NCBI RefSeq assembly: GCF_001044255.1
Contig: NZ_JYNX01000020.1
Coordinates: forward strand, 1-56,080
From: Mycolicibacterium chubuense
GTDB taxonomy: Bacteria; Actinomycetota; Actinomycetes; Mycobacteriales; Mycobacteriaceae
Length of the DNA stretch: 56,080 nucleotides
Reading direction: 5' to 3'
Shown here: one piece after another, positions 55,346 through 56,080 of the stretch
Numbering within the stretch: the first letter of the stretch is position 1
Layout: every line of letters starts with the position of its first letter
Notes under the pieces: model-generated
What the model saw: only the letters and a program-made list of their open reading frames with translations
Database searches by the model: none
What the model was told of the DNA's origin: nothing
Program-made: the position numbers and the translations under genes

Positions 55346-55364
55346 ATCTAGTCATTGTCTAGAT
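55346..55364. promoter_or_regulatory. TetR operator copy 1: ATCTAG-TCATTGT-CTAGAT
   Basis: Perfect six-base arms in a 19-base site, 39 bases from the DUF3291-like start. Confidence 0.7.
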
Positions 55365-55380
55365 CGCACGCTAGGCGGAT

Positions 55381-55399
55381 ATCTAGTCGCTGTCAAGAT
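55381..55399. promoter_or_regulatory. TetR operator copy 2: ATCTAG-TCGCTGT-CAAGAT
   Basis: Same length and nearly the same sequence as copy 1 (one arm mismatch), with 35 bases between centres. It lies just upstream of the TetR gene's -10 box, suggesting autorepression. Confidence 0.7.
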
Positions 55400-55407
55400 A
55401 GTCGGGC

Positions 55408-55413
55408 TATCAT
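55408..55413 (+). promoter_or_regulatory. -10 element TATCAT of the TetR gene (leaderless)
   Basis: TATCAT, six bases, ATG 55420. It starts nine bases after operator copy 2. Confidence 0.55.
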
Positions 55414-55419
55414 GCCCGC

Positions 55420-55974
55420 ATGGCCAAAGCCACGTACCACCACGGCGATCTCAAGGCGACGATCCTGGCGCAGGCCGCGGTGCTGGTGGCCGAGCGCGGA
55501 GCCGACGGCATCTCGCTGCGCGAACTGGCCCGCACCGCAGGGGTGTCGCACGCCGCGCCCGCGCACCACTTCACCGACCGCCGCGGTCTGTTCACCGCCC
55601 TGGCCGCGCAGGGCTGGCGGATGCTGGCCGCCGCGCTGTCCGAGGCACGGCCCGAATTCCGCGAGGCCGCACTGGCCTATGTGCGGTTCGCAGTCGAGCA
55701 CCCCGGCCACTACGCGGTGATGTTCGACCGGTCGCTCGTCGACCCCGACGACACCGACCTCGACGCGGCCCGATCGGCTGCGGGGGCAGAACTCGCCGCG
55801 GGCGTGGGAACACTGGACGACCCACGAGCAGAACAGGATCCGCAGGCCGCCGGGCTGGCGGCATGGTCGCTCGTGCACGGCTTCGCGATGCTGTGGCTCA
55901 ACGACGCGATCGACACCCACGGCGACCCGGTCCAGACCGCGCAGCGGGTGGCCCGGATGCTGTTCACCCCGTGA
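55420..55974 (+). CDS. TetR-family regulator with WHG domain
   Basis: 184 residues. The N-terminal domain reads YHHGDLKATILAQAAVLVAE and ISLRELARTAGVSHAAPAHHF; the C-terminal domain has the AWSLVHGFAML motif of WHG-type TetR proteins. Two copies of an ATCTAG-type operator lie between it and the divergent DUF3291-like gene. It therefore probably controls both. Confidence 0.9.
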   Translation: MAKATYHHGDLKATILAQAAVLVAERGADGISLRELARTAGVSHAAPAHHFTDRRGLFTALAAQGWRMLAAALSEARPEFREAALAYVRFAVEHPGHYAVMFDRSLVDPDDTDLDAARSAAGAELAAGVGTLDDPRAEQDPQAAGLAAWSLVHGFAMLWLNDAIDTHGDPVQTAQRVARMLFTP

Positions 55975-56000
55975 GCGGTAGCGTCTGACTCAGTGTCAGG

Positions 56001-56080
56001 GTGAGGTCGCCGCTTCTCGCGGTGGTTGGGATCCTGATCATCTGGTGTCTGGCTCGTAGCATCGGTGCCGCCTTCGGGTT
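56001..56080 (+). CDS. start of a further gene, cut by the window end
   Basis: GTG 56001 opens a frame of 26 codons (VRSPLLAVVGILIIWCLARS then IGAAFG) that begins with a hydrophobic, membrane-span-like segment. Too short to identify. The preceding 26 bases after the TetR stop contain CTGACTCAGTGTCAG, an inverted CTGAC/GTCAG pair that could be regulatory. Confidence 0.4.
   Translation, partial: MRSPLLAVVGILIIWCLARSIGAAFG

Overview
The window looks like chromosome of a rapidly growing mycobacterium (Mycolicibacterium type). GC is very high, GTG starts are common, and the gene order matches two blocks known from Mycobacterium tuberculosis H37Rv. The left block resembles the end of the mce4 operon through otsA (Rv3494c-Rv3489). 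From about 19.6 kb to 54.9 kb the order closely follows Rv0756c-Rv0782: phoPR, HIT protein, Rv0760c-like, adhB, Rv0762c-like, ferredoxin, cyp51, SDR, cyp123, TetR, aldA, three more dehydrogenase/decarboxylase genes, purD, esterase, TetR, relZ-like, purB, cyp126, membrane protein, purC, ptrB. The species assignment and the Rv equivalences come from recalled family knowledge; no database search was run.

Layout. 0-3 kb: mce4F 3' end, two Mce-associated membrane proteins, otsA (trehalose-6-phosphate synthase) and a 54-residue protein. 3-4.8 kb: an enoyl-CoA hydratase and an SDR; the SDR is preceded by a sequence matching the KstR (cholesterol regulon) consensus. 4.8-10.4 kb: a molybdenum hydroxylase operon (XdhC-like factor, large subunit, CoxG-like protein, FAD subunit, 2Fe-2S subunit). 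10.4-13.4 kb: a DKNYY-repeat lipoprotein and a secreted DUF4185 protein. 13.4-19.5 kb: an accessory group of cytochrome P450, BAHD-type acyltransferase and an FtsX/MacB-type ABC exporter. A shared palindrome, CAGTAG-N4-CTACTG, lies at both outer edges and a tRNA-Thr closes the group. 19.6-24.6 kb: a decapeptide-repeat protein, phoPR with a triple PhoP box, a HIT protein and a class III nucleotide cyclase. 24.7-29.6 kb: acyl-CoA ligase, SDR (apparently without a normal start codon), KSI-like protein and Zn alcohol dehydrogenase. 29-40.7 kb: redox genes for lipid/sterol metabolism on both sides of a TetR regulator, then a CYP125-like P450 with its own TetR gene. 40.8-56 kb: purine genes purD, purB and purC interspersed with an esterase, a permease, a DUF429-(p)ppGpp synthetase fusion, cyp126, ptrB and TetR regulators.

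The best candidate for an undescribed system is the P450-acyltransferase-ABC exporter group with its shared operator; it reads as a small biosynthesis-and-export (or resistance) module of unknown product. Other points: nine genes with a TANNNT -10 element placed for leaderless transcription, six convergent gene pairs overlapping by exactly four bases, two convincing TetR operator pairs, and a short dispersed repeat inserted in the N-terminal codons of two P450 genes. No insertion sequence, CRISPR array, rRNA gene or prophage gene was seen.
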